In this document: piece by piece, positions 7,678 through 15,054 of the stretch
Layout of the letters: the number at the start of each line of letters is the position of its first letter
How positions within the stretch are numbered: the first letter of the stretch is position 1
Assembly (NCBI GenBank): GCA_017398425.1
Contig: JAFQFZ010000057.1
Span: forward strand, 1-39,922
From: Clostridia bacterium
GTDB taxonomy: Bacteria > Bacillota > Clostridia > Oscillospirales > Acutalibacteraceae
Reading direction: 5' to 3'
Length of the DNA stretch: 39,922 nt
The notes under the pieces: generated by a model
The model's database searches: none
What the model saw: only the letters and a program-made list of their open reading frames with translations
Told to the model about the DNA's origin: nothing
Made by a program: the position numbers and the translations under genes

Positions 7678-7706
7678 ATTGTAACGCTTTAAATCAAAAA
7701 AGTCAA
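7678..7706 (-). promoter_or_regulatory. Promoter of leader peptide-aroF
   Basis: On the minus strand TTGACT (7701-7706) and TACAAT (7678-7683) are 17 nt apart. Confidence 0.82.
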
Positions 7707-7740
7707 TAGGTGTGCGAAATTTTTTCTTGTTTTTCATTTT

Positions 7741-7891
7741 GCCGACAAGAACTTATACCTATGTATGCATGATCCGTCCTACGCCCCGGCGAAACGAGCA
7801 TGACGGTGTCACCGCAGTACCAGCTTTACGATTTCATGACATCCTCCTTTAAGACAGCTCCGAGGTTTCTTGCGATCCGTACCATGCCAAA
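7741..7891. other. Intergenic stretch with an orphan ribosome site
   Basis: No gene is supported here. On the minus strand a perfect AAAGGAGG (around 7843-7850) is followed by ATG at 7837, but the frame stops at the fourth codon (ATG AAA TCG TAA). Read past that stop, the frame is open for some 35 further codons, beginning S W Y C G D T V M L V S P G. This may be a broken small gene or chance. No clear terminator follows the radical SAM gene. Confidence 0.35.
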
Positions 7892-9562
7892 TCAACCGCC
7901 CCTGCCGTCAAGAAGACATTGCACATCGGCAAGGCGGTAGAACATCGGTTCGAAGCGGTTATAGAGATCTTTGCCTTTGGTCGGATCGACGACACACACC
8001 TGCCCTTTGGTCGGGAGGAGCGCCACCTTGACGGGGGCGTTTTTTTGTTGCACAAAATGCGCTTTGACACGTTTATACAGCGTGCCTTGTTGACGAAAAG
8101 CGGCGGGCGTTTGCGTCGACGACGAGGCACACAGCAGATCGCACACCAGCATCTCGCGCAACACATCGCGATCACACCGCGGCGCAAAAAACGCATAAAA
8201 CGCCGATACGTACTCCGTCAGCGACAGACCGCTTCCGTCCACCGCGTTGCCGAATGTACAAAAGAGATCGAACGGGTCAAAGCCGACCTTGTCGATGAGA
8301 TACGACAGCGACAGCAAAAAGCGTCCGCTGTTATAGAGTCGATCGAGCGCATCCTCACACCGTTTGAGTGTGCGGATCTCCCCTGCCGAAAGACAGGGCG
8401 TGGAGGTGACTTCATAGGGCGGTTCTTCGCGGAACGTGCAGGGGTACTTTGCGGGATGCTCGCGCATATCCGCGCCGTGGAGCAATTTCAAAAAGCCCAT
8501 CTGGAGCATATGCGCGTGGAGGGCGTAAGCGAGGTTGAAGCCGTTTTTGAAGCTCTCGAGATCTTCGCCCGTCAGTCCCGCGATGAGGTCGATGTGGATG
8601 TGCATATTTTGAAAGCTCAGGAGCTTGCGAATGTTTTGCAGAAGTTTTGCGGTGTCGGTTTTGCGATTGACGGCGCGGAGCACCTCTTCGTTGAACGACT
8701 GAAGACCGATCTCCAGTTGCACCGCCCCACGGGGCATCGAGCGCAGGATATCGAGCGTGCTGTCCTTCAAAATGTCGCCCGCGATCTCAAAATGGAAACA
8801 CACATGGCTCGGGATCTCCCGACCGTAATGCTCTTTGATGAACAAGAGGATCTCATTGGCGCGCCGCGCATCGGCGTTGAAGGTGCGGTCGACGAACTTC
8901 ACCGTTTGCGTGCCGCTCGCGGCGAGGCGCAACAGATCCTTCTTCACGCCGTCCAAATCGAACGCGCGAAACGGCGAGCACCGTCCCGACAGGCAAAACG
9001 CGCACCGATACGGACAGCCGCGCGTGGTCTCGATGTAGGCGATGCGTCCGCCGAGCTGTGCGAAAAACTCGTCGCAATAGGGCGACGGCGGTGTGCCCTT
9101 GCAGTCGGGCTCGGGATTGGAACCGATCGCACCGTTTTGGCGGTAGGTCAGTCCCGCGACCGCCGAGGGGGCATCAAGGTGATCGAGAAGCGACGAAAAC
9201 GTCCACTCCCCCTCTCCCGAAAGCACATAGTCGACAAACGAACACATCTCGAGGATCTCGCGCGGACGATACGCAACTTCGGGACCGCCGAGGACGACGG
9301 TGCAGTCGCGGCGCTGTTTTATGAGGCGACAGAGTTCGAGCGTTTTTGAAATGTTCCAGATGTAGCAGGAAAGCGCCACCACATCGGGGCGTTCTTCAAG
9401 GATGCGCTCGGCAAACGCCGCCGTGTCGCCGTTGACGGTGCTTTCCATGACCTTGGCGTCCCAAGGCGTTTTGCAAAACGCGCGCACCCCTGCCAGCAAG
9501 CACCAAGGTGCGAGGGAGGCGTGCACAAATTTGGAATTGAGACAAGCAATGACGACCTTCAT
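7892..9562 (-). CDS. B12-binding radical SAM protein
   Basis: This is a 556-residue protein. Residues 1 to about 140 form an N-terminal cobalamin-binding-like Rossmann domain (VVIACLNSKFVHASLAPW, VVALSCYIWN, VVLGGPEVAYRP, VLSGEGEW). The radical SAM core has TTRGCPYRCAFC (Cys183, Cys187, Cys190) and later LEIGLQSFNEEVL and HIDLIAGLTGED. The C-terminal 180 residues resemble the DUF4080 region found in this clostridial group. No DxHxxG cobalamin-ligand motif is evident, as in many of these proteins, so base-off B12 is likely. Substrate unknown; related proteins are methyltransferase-like or hopanoid/bacteriochlorophyll-type enzymes. The open frame continues 21 codons upstream; the ATG at 9562 behind AAAGGAAG starts the conserved strand and is preferred. 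The long leader contains an intergenic repeat. Confidence 0.8.
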   Translation of the reverse strand: MKVVIACLNSKFVHASLAPWCLLAGVRAFCKTPWDAKVMESTVNGDTAAFAERILEERPDVVALSCYIWNISKTLELCRLIKQRRDCTVVLGGPEVAYRPREILEMCSFVDYVLSGEGEWTFSSLLDHLDAPSAVAGLTYRQNGAIGSNPEPDCKGTPPSPYCDEFFAQLGGRIAYIETTRGCPYRCAFCLSGRCSPFRAFDLDGVKKDLLRLAASGTQTVKFVDRTFNADARRANEILLFIKEHYGREIPSHVCFHFEIAGDILKDSTLDILRSMPRGAVQLEIGLQSFNEEVLRAVNRKTDTAKLLQNIRKLLSFQNMHIHIDLIAGLTGEDLESFKNGFNLAYALHAHMLQMGFLKLLHGADMREHPAKYPCTFREEPPYEVTSTPCLSAGEIRTLKRCEDALDRLYNSGRFLLSLSYLIDKVGFDPFDLFCTFGNAVDGSGLSLTEYVSAFYAFFAPRCDRDVLREMLVCDLLCASSSTQTPAAFRQQGTLYKRVKAHFVQQKNAPVKVALLPTKGQVCVVDPTKGKDLYNRFEPMFYRLADVQCLLDGRGG

Positions 9563-9613
9563 AGCGGCTTCCTTTCTGCGTTCACTGTTTTTAACATACG
9601 ATTTCAGAGGGGT

Positions 9614-9701
9614 CAAAAAACGCATTGCTATGCATTTTTTGAGATCTCTCCCCCAGTCGCGGCAAAAGCCGCGCCAGCCCCCTCGTCAGAGGGGGCCAAG
9701 G
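9614..9701. repeat. Intergenic hairpin repeat element
   Basis: Three palindromes lie side by side: CAAAAAACGCAT/ATGCATTTTTTG (9614-9641), GCGGC-AAAA-GCCGC (9659-9672) and CCCCCT/AGGGGG (9678-9695). The last two, with flanking CTCCCCC and CCAAGG, look like the GAGGG/CCCTC repeats also present at 13691-13983. The element lies in the predicted leader of the radical SAM gene. The first hairpin could act as a weak terminator on the minus strand. Confidence 0.55.
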
Positions 9702-9760
9702 CGATATTCACACCAATCCGAAAAAATCAGCGCCTTTCCGGGAGACGATTTCTGTCGTTC

Positions 9761-9789
9761 AGTGTAGCATACGGAGGCGAGAAAATCAA
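9761..9789 (-). promoter_or_regulatory. Promoter of B12 radical SAM gene
   Basis: On the minus strand TTGATT (9784-9789) and TACACT (9761-9766) are 17 nt apart. It implies a leader of about 190 nt that includes the repeat at 9614-9701. It nearly abuts the divergent amylase promoter. Confidence 0.5.
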
Positions 9790-9799
9790 CCGACACGCA

Positions 9800-9828
9800 T
9801 TGACTTTGAAGGGACGGCTTGGTATACT
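9800..9828 (+). promoter_or_regulatory. Promoter of GH13 gene
   Basis: TTGACT (9800-9805) and TATACT (9823-9828) are 17 nt apart, with the ribosome site at 9854-9858. Confidence 0.78.
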
Positions 9829-9868
9829 TATCGGTACATTCACACAGGCAATCGGAGGATTTTACGGT

Positions 9869-11503
9869 ATGGCATGGTACGACGAGGCAGTATTTTATCA
9901 CATCTATCCGCTGGGGATGACGGGTGCACCCAAGCAAAACGCTTATGAGGCGCCGGTGCATCGACTGAACACCCTTCTCCCCTGGATCGCGCACATCAAG
10001 GAAATCGGGTGCAACGCGTTGTACATCGGTCCGTTGTTTGAATCGGTCGGTCACGGCTACGAGACCACCGACTACAAAAAGCTGGACAGCCGTCTGGGCA
10101 CAAACGAAGATCTGACGGCGTTTGTCGCCGCCTGCCATGAGCAGGGCATCCGCGTCATTTTGGACGGTGTGTTCAACCACACGGGACGCGATTTCTTTGC
10201 GTTTCAAGACATCAAGCATCACCGCGAGAATTCCCCCTACAAAGACTGGTATTGCAATGTGAACTTTTGGGGCAACAATTCTTTTGGCGACGGCTTTTCC
10301 TACGACAACTGGGGCGGTTACGACCTGCTGGCAAAACTGAACCAGCACAACCCCGCCGTGCGAGACTACATCTGCGACGTCATCCGCTTTTGGGTGAGCA
10401 CATTCGACATCGACGGCATTCGTCTCGATGCCGCGGATGTGATGGACTTTGAATACATGAAGGCGCTGCGCGGTGTGGCGAACGAGGTCAAACCCGATTT
10501 CTGGCTGATGGGCGAAGTCATCCACGGCAACTACGCCCGCTGGGCGAACGAAGGCACGCTCCATTCGGTGACAAACTATATGCTCCATAAGGCGCTCTAT
10601 TCCGCGCACAACGACCACAACTATTTCGAGGTGGCGCACACCATCAAATACGTCAGCGGTATGTGCGGCAACAACCTGAAGCTGTATACCTTTGTCGACA
10701 ACCACGACGTGGAGCGCATCTACACCAAGCTGACCAACAAAGCACATTTCGCACCCGTGCACGTGATGCTCTACACCCTGCCCGGTGTTCCGTCGATCTA
10801 CTACGGTTCGGAGTTTGGCATCGAGGGGCGCAAGGAGCGTCACTCCGACGATTCGCTTCGCCCCACGCTCTCGTTTGACGATTTCAAGGACGCCGTCAAC
10901 ACCAATCCGCACACCGCGCTCATCGCGGCACTGGGCAAGCTTCGTCAGCGCACCCCTGCCCTCTGCTACGGCGACTACAAGGAACTGCTGTTGCAAACCA
11001 CGCACTTTGCCTACGCGCGCACGCTCGACGGCAAGGCGGTCATCACCACCGTCAACAACGCCGACACCGCCGTGACGATGAATGTCGAGTCGATGGGAAG
11101 CGACGAATACATCGGGGCGCTGACGGGTCAAACCATCCGCGCCGAGGGCGGTCGCCTGCAGGTGACGGTGGCGGCAAACGCCGGTGAAGTGTGGCTCCCG
11201 ACGGCGTGGGCAAGCGGCGATGCAAAGCCGCTCACCCCCATCGAAATCGCACCGCCTGCTCCCAAAGCAGACGAACCGAAAGTCGAAACCGTGAAAGTCG
11301 AAGAACCGAAAACGGAAGAACCGCAACCGCCCGTGACGCTCGATCGGAGCAAACCGTACGACGCGATGACGGTCGAGGAACTGCAAGAAGCGATCCTCGA
11401 AAAGATGCGCCAAAACGGCCCTGTCACCGACTATATGCTCCGCACGGTGCGCGACAACACGCACCGCGGTTCACTTGTCACATGGGTGAACAGTTTCCGC
11501 TGA
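9869..11503 (+). CDS. Alpha-amylase family (GH13) glycosidase with C-terminal extension
   Basis: This 544-residue protein has no signal peptide, so it acts in the cytoplasm on alpha-glucans or oligosaccharides. The GH13 regions are intact: DGVFNH (99-104), GIRLDAAD with nucleophile Asp187, LMGEVIHG with acid/base Glu216, and FVDNHD with Asp280. A C-terminal beta domain ends near residue 455. A Pro/Glu/Lys linker follows (KADEPKVETVKVEEPK type), then a helical module of about 60 residues (MTVEELQEAILEKMRQNGPV) not typical for the family. The ATG at 9869 has CGGAGG 9-10 nt upstream; the open frame before it is not amylase-like. The small gene at 11533 may be co-transcribed. Exact specificity (amylase, neopullulanase, oligoglucosidase) is not decided. 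Confidence 0.85.
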   Translation: MAWYDEAVFYHIYPLGMTGAPKQNAYEAPVHRLNTLLPWIAHIKEIGCNALYIGPLFESVGHGYETTDYKKLDSRLGTNEDLTAFVAACHEQGIRVILDGVFNHTGRDFFAFQDIKHHRENSPYKDWYCNVNFWGNNSFGDGFSYDNWGGYDLLAKLNQHNPAVRDYICDVIRFWVSTFDIDGIRLDAADVMDFEYMKALRGVANEVKPDFWLMGEVIHGNYARWANEGTLHSVTNYMLHKALYSAHNDHNYFEVAHTIKYVSGMCGNNLKLYTFVDNHDVERIYTKLTNKAHFAPVHVMLYTLPGVPSIYYGSEFGIEGRKERHSDDSLRPTLSFDDFKDAVNTNPHTALIAALGKLRQRTPALCYGDYKELLLQTTHFAYARTLDGKAVITTVNNADTAVTMNVESMGSDEYIGALTGQTIRAEGGRLQVTVAANAGEVWLPTAWASGDAKPLTPIEIAPPAPKADEPKVETVKVEEPKTEEPQPPVTLDRSKPYDAMTVEELQEAILEKMRQNGPVTDYMLRTVRDNTHRGSLVTWVNSFR

Positions 11504-11532
11504 AATCCACCGCTTGAATAGAGGGATTGCGT

Positions 11533-12081
11533 ATGTTTTGCCGCAGTTGCAAAAAGAATTTTGTGGGCGACACGCCGCTGTGTCCCCGATGCGAAGAAAA
11601 ACAGATCCACGCCGAAAACGTGCAAAAAGCGAAGATTGTAGTAAAATGCATCCGACGCTACCACCTGCTGATGTTTGTACGATACGGTTTTTTCGTTGCT
11701 CTCTGCGTTTTGACGTTCACCCTTTTCCCCTTTCTCCCGTTTCTCCCACTGCACTTGACAGCGGTTCTTGTGCTGATTATAACGATCTACCACGTCGACG
11801 TGATGTGCAAAGAAGTCCGCTACTGGCGCGTCTTCAAACTCTCGCTCGACGCGGATGACGATGCCGCGTTTGAAGAACGGCTCTTGCAATTCGCCCCCGT
11901 GGGGTTGTATGCGATCTATGCCTCACATGAGGAGTTTGCAGGGAGAAAGATAAGCAACCGCGTCGGTGTAGGCCGCGGTATACACCGCTCCGCTTTAGTC
12001 TTTCACTTTCAGGATTTTGAGACGTATGAGCAGGCCATCCGTCGCTACCACAATCAGGCGGATGCCGACGAAGACACCTGA
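11533..12081 (+). CDS. Small zinc-ribbon membrane protein, unknown function
   Basis: This 182-residue protein was not recognised. It opens with a zinc ribbon, FCRSC...LCPRC, with Cys3, Cys6, Cys17 and Cys20. A basic segment and two closely spaced hydrophobic helices follow (about 47-65 and 70-88), then a cytosolic tail with charged helices. The ATG at 11533 follows GAGGG at a good distance; a TTG two codons earlier is less likely. It lies 29 nt after the amylase gene and ends before a strong terminator. Such zinc-ribbon/two-TM proteins often act as membrane adaptors, but nothing here points to a role. Confidence 0.65.
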   Translation: MFCRSCKKNFVGDTPLCPRCEEKQIHAENVQKAKIVVKCIRRYHLLMFVRYGFFVALCVLTFTLFPFLPFLPLHLTAVLVLIITIYHVDVMCKEVRYWRVFKLSLDADDDAAFEERLLQFAPVGLYAIYASHEEFAGRKISNRVGVGRGIHRSALVFHFQDFETYEQAIRRYHNQADADEDT

Positions 12082-12092
12082 CCCCGTTTCGG

Positions 12093-12131
12093 ACGGTCGC
12101 ATCCCAAACCGATGGGATGCGACCGTTTTTT
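12093..12131 (+). terminator. Intrinsic terminator after zinc-ribbon gene
   Basis: The 14-bp perfect stem ACGGTCGCATCCCA (12093-12106) pairs with 12113-12126 and is followed by TTTTTA. Confidence 0.88.
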
Positions 12132-12146
12132 ACTTTCCCGCAACGC

Positions 12147-12175
12147 TTGACAAATCGTCGGTGTTTTGATAAGAT
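12147..12175 (+). promoter_or_regulatory. Promoter of [FeFe] hydrogenase gene
   Basis: Perfect TTGACA (12147-12152) and TAAGAT (12170-12175) with 17-nt spacing. The leader to the ATG is about 95 nt and carries the Rex-like operator. Confidence 0.78.
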
Positions 12176-12216
12176 GGGCAAAGCATGCGCACCATGCACC
12201 GTTTTTTTGCCTCTGA

Positions 12217-12234
12217 TTGTTAAAATTATAACAA
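12217..12234. promoter_or_regulatory. Rex (redox-sensing repressor) operator
   Basis: The 18-mer TTGTTAAAATTATAACAA matches the known Rex consensus TTGTTAANNNNTTAACAA at 13 of 14 defined positions. With the flanking GA and TC it is a near-perfect palindrome (12215-12236). It lies about 35 nt downstream of the expected transcription start, a position suited to blocking elongation. Rex releases DNA when NADH/NAD+ is high, which fits hydrogenase as an outlet for excess reductant. Confidence 0.75.
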
Positions 12235-12278
12235 TCCGAGTGCGGGCAGGTGCGCTTCCCTGTAAGGAGACACGTCGT

Positions 12279-13682
12279 ATGAGAAAATTTGACACCAAAG
12301 TTCAATACCTGAAATACAAAGTGTTGCGCGAGGTCGCGCGCCACGCATGGGACGACACGCTTCTCGAAGCCTTGCCCGATATCCCCAAGCAGATCTCCCC
12401 CGGCAAGATCCCGACGATGCGTTGCTGTGTTTACAAAGAGCGCGCGATCCTTGCCGAGCGCGTGAAGATCGCGATGGGCGGCAACCGCAACGACCCCAAC
12501 ATCATCGAAGTCATCGACATCGCGTGCGACGAATGTCCCGCCGCCGGGTACGAGGTGACCGCCTCCTGCCGCGGTTGCCTGGCCCACCGTTGCGAAGATG
12601 TGTGCAAACGCGGGGCGATCTCCTTTGACCACAACCACGTCGCCTACATCGACAAATCGAAGTGCGTCGAATGCGGTCAATGCGCCAAGGTGTGTCCCTA
12701 CGCCGCCATCGTCAACCGCGCCCGTCCTTGTCAGGTCGCCTGCAAAGTCAAAGCGATCTCCATCAACGACGACCAAGCCGCCGCCATCGACCGCGAAAAA
12801 TGCATCCAATGCGGTGCGTGCGTGTACCAGTGCCCGTTCGGTGCGCTGACGGACAAATCGTTCATTCTCGACGCGATCGCGCTTCTCAAAAGCCACAAGG
12901 TGTATGCGCTTGTCGCCCCCTCCATCTCCAGTCAGTTCACCTATGCCAAGCTCGGTCAGGTCATTACAGCACTCAAGAAGCTCGGCTTCCACGCGGTCGT
13001 CGAAGCGGCGCTCGGGGCGGATATGGTAGCGCTGGCCGAAGCGAAAGAACTGGCAGAAAAGGAGTTCCTGACAAGCTCCTGCTGTCCCGCATTCGTGCAA
13101 TACATCGAGACGACGTTCCCCGCGATGGTGCCGCACATTTCGCACAATCTTTCCCCAATGGGGACGCTCGCAAAGCACATCAAAGCCGCCGACCCCGAAG
13201 CCAAAGTGGTGTTCATCGGCCCTTGTACCGCCAAAAAAGCGGAAGCGAAGCGCAAGAGCGTGCGCGAGTACGTCGACGCGGTGCTGACCTTCGAAGAACT
13301 GCAGGCGCTGTTCGACAGCCGCGATCTCGACATTTGCTCGCTTGAGGAGGAGACGCTTGACAGCGCGTCCTACTACGGTCGCATCTTTGCCAGAAGCGGC
13401 GGTCTGACCGACGCAGTGGTGCAAGCGATGAACGAGCAAAACCTCGATTTCGAGGTCAAATCCGCCGTGTGCGACGGCATTGAAGCATGCCGCATGGCGC
13501 TTTTGAAGAAAAGCAAGCAGGCCCTCGATGCCAACTTCATCGAAGGCATGGCGTGTGTGGGCGGTTGCATCGGCGGTGCCGGTTGCCTGACCCATGTCGA
13601 AAAAAACAAAGCCGAAGTCGACCGCTACGGACGCGAGGCGACGCAAACCACCATCACCGATGCGGTGTCGCCCTTGAAATAA
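12279..13682 (+). CDS. Monomeric [FeFe] hydrogenase (group B-like)
   Basis: This 467-residue iron-sulfur protein has the H-cluster signatures L1 TSSCCPAF (265-272), L2 FIGPCTAKK (Cys316) and L3 GMACVGGCIGGAGC (Cys426, Cys430). Upstream lie Cys-rich ferredoxin-like segments: CDECPAAGYEV...CRGCLAHRCEDVC, KCVECGQCAKVCP (about 129-140) and KCIQCGACVYQCP (175-186), so three or four [4Fe-4S] clusters are likely. The domain order and the altered L1/L3 loops (SCCPAF, GGAGC instead of GGG) fit the monomeric group B enzymes of clostridia rather than HydA1/bifurcating HydABC. Probable role: ferredoxin-linked H2 production or uptake. The ATG at 12279 with AAGGAGA upstream is chosen over an earlier in-frame start at 12117, before the promoter. 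HydEFG maturases are not in the window. Confidence 0.85.
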   Translation: MRKFDTKVQYLKYKVLREVARHAWDDTLLEALPDIPKQISPGKIPTMRCCVYKERAILAERVKIAMGGNRNDPNIIEVIDIACDECPAAGYEVTASCRGCLAHRCEDVCKRGAISFDHNHVAYIDKSKCVECGQCAKVCPYAAIVNRARPCQVACKVKAISINDDQAAAIDREKCIQCGACVYQCPFGALTDKSFILDAIALLKSHKVYALVAPSISSQFTYAKLGQVITALKKLGFHAVVEAALGADMVALAEAKELAEKEFLTSSCCPAFVQYIETTFPAMVPHISHNLSPMGTLAKHIKAADPEAKVVFIGPCTAKKAEAKRKSVREYVDAVLTFEELQALFDSRDLDICSLEEETLDSASYYGRIFARSGGLTDAVVQAMNEQNLDFEVKSAVCDGIEACRMALLKKSKQALDANFIEGMACVGGCIGGAGCLTHVEKNKAEVDRYGREATQTTITDAVSPLK

Positions 13683-13690
13683 ACTGCAAG

Positions 13691-13983
13691 GAGGCTGTCG
13701 CGTTAAAGTAAGAATGCACAATATCACCCCCCCTTGGTTCCCTATGACGAGGGAGGCATACGCCTCGCATGTATAACTTCCGCTTGCCAAAACAAAGATT
13801 GGGAGCGTCAGGTATGTCAGGGGAGCTGTCGGCAAAGCCGCCTGAGGGGTAGTGAAACACGGAATACCGCGTGTTTTCTCTCCCTCCGTCTTCGGCTTGC
13901 GCCGAAGCCACCTCCCTCATCAGAGGGAGGCAAGACGGAGTTGTCCAAATGTTTGTGCAAACTGCCTTTAACGCGACAGCCTC
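13691..13983. repeat. 293-bp element with 18-bp terminal inverted repeats
   Basis: The ends GAGGCTGTCGCGTTAAAG (13691-13708) and CTTTAACGCGACAGCCTC (13966-13983) are perfect inverted repeats, and a T-run follows the right end (13984-13990). Inside are nested smaller palindromes: CTCCGTCTT/AAGACGGAG, CGGCTTGCGCCG, CCTCCCTC/GAGGGAGG and GTCGGCAAAGCCGCC. No credible gene lies within. It fills the 306-bp gap between the convergent hydrogenase and lysR genes. The whole can fold as one long branched stem and may end the hydrogenase transcript. It looks like a MITE-type or palindromic intergenic element; no transposase or clear target duplication was seen. Confidence 0.7.
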
Positions 13984-13988
13984 TTTTT

Positions 13989-14879
13989 TTATTCGGCGGC
14001 GCGCAGGATCAAGCGTTCGAGCTCCTTTGCCGCCAGGGACAGCGTTTGATCCGTTCGCTTGATAAAACAAATGGAGCGCGAGGGCGGTTCGTCCTCCAGC
14101 TTCAGGCGCACGAGCGAATCGTGCTTTTCCGCCTCAAAGATCTCCTGCGGCACAAAGCCGATGCCGAGATTGTTGCGCACGATGGGCAGGATCTGGTCGG
14201 AGGTGTACGCCTCGATGTCCGGCGAGAAACGCAGACCGTGGATCGCAAACCACGCGGTATACAGCTCATGCGTTTTGGTGTGCGGGCCGAGAGAGACCAG
14301 CGGATAGTTACACAGCTCGGAGAGTGCCAATGTGCGCTCTCCGAGTGTTTCGTAGGCGGTGCCGCCCACCGCGACGTTGCGGATGGTTTTGACTTCGGTC
14401 ACTTTGATGGCGGCGGTCACATCAACGGGCGAGGTAACCAGCGCCAGATCCACCGCGCCGCTTTTGAGCGCGGCGATCGCCTGCGGCGTGGAATGATTGG
14501 AGATGCGCAGGCGCACCTGCGGATGGCTCTGCTGAAACTCCTCAAGTACCCGCAGTAAAAAGCAACGCAGTGCCACGCCGCTCGTGCCGATGGACACGGT
14601 GCCGCGAAGCGTTTGCGACTCGAGCGACAATTCCTCCTCGCCCGCGAGGAGATGCTCCATCGCCGCCTGCACGTGCGCATACAGCCGCTCCCCTTCCGCC
14701 GTCAGCGACACGCCGCGATTGGAACGGATGAACAGCGTGCATCCGAGCGCATTCTCCAGCGTCTTAACGGCGCGCGTCACATTCGACTGACTGCTCATCA
14801 GCGCCTGTGCCGCCTGCGTCACATTGCGATACTTGGCGACGTAATAAAACACGCGATAATGGTTGTAGTTGATGTCCAT
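13989..14879 (-). CDS. LysR-family transcriptional regulator
   Basis: This 296-residue DNA-binding protein has the N-terminal winged helix (residues 1-65) of LysR regulators: HYRVFYYVAKYRNVTQAAQAL, then SSQSNVTRAVKTLENALGCTLF and RGVSLTAEGERLY. The rest is the periplasmic-binding-like effector domain (GTVSIGTSGVAL..., NLGIGFVP near the end). The ATG at 14879 behind AGGTGA gives the normal LysR start; an upstream ATG adds 14 unrelated residues. It is transcribed away from the ldh-fumarase-Hdr-Frd operon, the usual layout for a LysR protein that controls its divergent neighbour. The effector is unknown; a C4-dicarboxylate or other operon intermediate is a reasonable guess. Confidence 0.9.
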   Translation of the reverse strand: MDINYNHYRVFYYVAKYRNVTQAAQALMSSQSNVTRAVKTLENALGCTLFIRSNRGVSLTAEGERLYAHVQAAMEHLLAGEEELSLESQTLRGTVSIGTSGVALRCFLLRVLEEFQQSHPQVRLRISNHSTPQAIAALKSGAVDLALVTSPVDVTAAIKVTEVKTIRNVAVGGTAYETLGERTLALSELCNYPLVSLGPHTKTHELYTAWFAIHGLRFSPDIEAYTSDQILPIVRNNLGIGFVPQEIFEAEKHDSLVRLKLEDEPPSRSICFIKRTDQTLSLAAKELERLILRAAE

Positions 14880-14906
14880 AAGCTCACCTGCTCTTCCATT
14901 CGTTTT

Positions 14907-14920
14907 TGATATACCTATCA
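14907..14920. promoter_or_regulatory. Possible LysR operator
   Basis: TGATA-TACC-TATCA is a perfect 5-bp inverted repeat just upstream of the lysR start and within its predicted leader. LysR proteins bind short interrupted dyads in such divergent regions. The assignment rests only on symmetry and position. Confidence 0.35.
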
Positions 14921-14955
14921 TGACGATTATATATTTTACAGATACTCAATTTCGG

Positions 14956-14984
14956 ATTATACTATATGCGTGCAGTTCTGTCAA
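14956..14984 (-). promoter_or_regulatory. Promoter of lysR
   Basis: Consensus TTGACA (14979-14984) and TATAAT (14956-14961) lie 17 nt apart on the minus strand, a perfect sigmaA promoter. It faces away from the ldh operon promoter. Confidence 0.85.
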
Positions 14985-15020
14985 TGCGGACGAGGATGCT
15001 CACTTTTTTTACGGAAAAAT

Positions 15021-15038
15021 TCGTTATTTTTTTCACAA
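15021..15038. promoter_or_regulatory. Weak Rex-like site upstream of the ldh operon
   Basis: TCGTTATTTTTTTCACAA matches the Rex consensus at 11 of 14 defined positions and ends 16 nt before the -35 of the operon promoter. The match is much weaker than the hydrogenase site and lies in an AT-rich stretch, so it may be chance. A lactate/malate dehydrogenase operon would be a sensible Rex target. Confidence 0.3.
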
Positions 15039-15054
15039 ATCGAGTGTCAGGTTC

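Noticed and set aside
7480..7680. T-box riboswitch before aroF
   Set aside because: No T-box motif or specifier-loop fold was seen; a translated Tyr/Phe leader peptide with complementary segments explains the leader better.
7849..8196. Frameshift at the end of the B12 radical SAM gene
   Set aside because: A neighbouring frame is open across the stop, but its sequence is not protein-like and the annotated end is compatible with a complete C-terminal region.
12117..12278. Longer start for the hydrogenase
   Set aside because: The extra 54 codons would begin before the promoter and cross the Rex-like operator; the ATG at 12279 has a good ribosome site.
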